From positions 372,001 to 436,000 of the forward strand of contig NZ_QLZR01000002.1 of assembly GCF_003289955.1 (NCBI RefSeq): a stretch of DNA of 64,000 nt, written 5' to 3'. Below are positions 63,478-64,000 of this stretch, piece after piece (within the stretch, counting starts at the first letter, position 1; each line of letters opens with the position of its first letter). This DNA comes from Planococcus halotolerans (GTDB lineage Bacteria; Bacillota; Bacilli; Bacillales_A; Planococcaceae). The notes under the pieces were generated by a model that saw only the letters and a list, made by a program, of their open reading frames with translations, was not told where the DNA came from and did no database searches. A program made the translations under genes and the position numbers.

Positions 63478-64000
63478 ATGGACTACTATGCAATGGAACC
63501 ACCATTTGAAATCAGCGAATTTGAAGTCATGACCAAGAAAGAAGCGCAACAACATTTCGATTGGTTTGTCAGCCAGATACCTGATCGGCTCAGTCAATTG
63601 AAAGCATTGTATGCGTGGAGCAGCGAAAATGATGCATTACCTTTAGACGGTTCTCCTGAATCGTTGATAGCTTTATGGGAATGGTTTATTCCACTGGTAG
63701 AGGCAGAGCCGAAATCTTATGAGCAAATAGCCAAAGAACTTGCCCAGCTGCCAGAATGGGTGCAAGAAGCATATTTAGAGAATCCATATGAATTTACTTT
63801 ATCAACCCACAGTCTAATTAACGATATTGGGATATATTTTGGCGAAGTTTTTCTAAAAGAATTCCCTGAATTAGAATGGGGATTTGTAACAAAACCTAAA
63901 TCACTAGTGCATGTTAATCGTCCTATTGTTATACTAAAAGACGCTTCATTTGAATTGGAGCCTCGGCAATTGATATATACTTTAACCCTTGAAGTTTTAA
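63478..64000 (+). CDS. Hypothetical protein, cut by the window end
   Basis: ATG at 63478 follows AAAGGAG and begins MDYYAMEPPFEISEFEVMTK. The frame stays open for 174 codons to the window edge. The sequence is acidic and Trp/Leu rich (SPESLIALWEWFIPLVEAE, HSLINDIGIYFGEVFLKEF). It looks like a soluble cytoplasmic protein of the SMI1/immunity-like size class, but I do not recognise it. Confidence 0.75.
   Translation, partial: MDYYAMEPPFEISEFEVMTKKEAQQHFDWFVSQIPDRLSQLKALYAWSSENDALPLDGSPESLIALWEWFIPLVEAEPKSYEQIAKELAQLPEWVQEAYLENPYEFTLSTHSLINDIGIYFGEVFLKEFPELEWGFVTKPKSLVHVNRPIVILKDASFELEPRQLIYTLTLEVL

Noticed and set aside
1-64000. CRISPR array, transposase, integrase, tRNA or rRNA
   Set aside because: I looked for regularly spaced repeats, DDE transposase motifs, integrase motifs and tRNA-like cloverleaves and saw none. 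The dispersed repeats are not regularly spaced.

Overview
The window looks like chromosomal DNA from an AT-rich Gram-positive member of the Bacilli, probably a Planococcaceae or close Bacillaceae relative. The evidence is strong AGGAGG ribosome binding sites, many TTG and GTG starts, a T-box leader, a TPP riboswitch, lipoprotein signal peptides, and families typical of Bacilli (Amj, FosB, Spx, ResA, CtaG, a YtrA-type GntR). The family-level placement is inference. I see no rRNA, tRNA, transposase, integrase, phage or CRISPR array.

Layout. 0-10.7 kb: T-box-controlled argS, D-serine dehydratase next to a BKACE-family protein, a DMT exporter, an aminotransferase, and an orphan ABC permease in which two OppB/OppC-type domains are fused. 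10.7-29.9 kb: an accessory stretch of single genes (GNATs, Nudix, FosB, ASCH, nitrilase, HAD, methyltransferases, TetR plus an Spx paralogue) with an ABC operon under a YtrA-type GntR regulator. This stretch holds several decayed genes: a TAG in a small secreted protein, a frameshift in a histidine phosphatase, a TGA replacing the Trp before the Nudix box, and an alpha/beta hydrolase with no normal start codon. 30-38 kb: two MFS efflux pumps with a winged-helix regulator and an AraC regulator, a MarR/DUF3147 pair with a perfect palindromic operator, and a flavin monooxygenase with an SDR. 38-42 kb: tenI-thiO-thiS-thiG-thiF behind a TPP riboswitch. 42.3-46.8 kb: Amj lipid II flippase and several small secreted or lipoproteins, one with an apparent ATC start.

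46.9-60.8 kb is the most coherent region, a copper and redox island all on the minus strand: copA, copZ, a CcdA/DsbD-like membrane protein, an extra lgt, ctaG, a 41-residue coupled ORF, a sensor kinase, a 65-residue membrane protein, an F510_1955-type lipoprotein, a ResA-like thioredoxin, a CopC-CopC-CopD-YtkA fusion, ccdA, the response regulator, a SHOCT protein, a Met-rich secreted protein and a second ResA-like thioredoxin. The kinase and regulator are separated by five genes. The likely logic is copper sensing at the envelope, cytoplasmic delivery and export (CopZ/CopA), periplasm-side copper binding (CopC/CopD, Met-rich protein), thiol reduction (CcdA/ResA) and cytochrome oxidase assembly (CtaG). 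61-64 kb: an AraC regulator, a nucleotidyltransferase and a partial unknown gene.

Across the window a short intergenic repeat recurs with the same orientation. Its left module is close to GTAAAAGTACACTTATA and its right module close to GATAACCTCATGATATGTAA, usually flanking a variable terminator-like hairpin.
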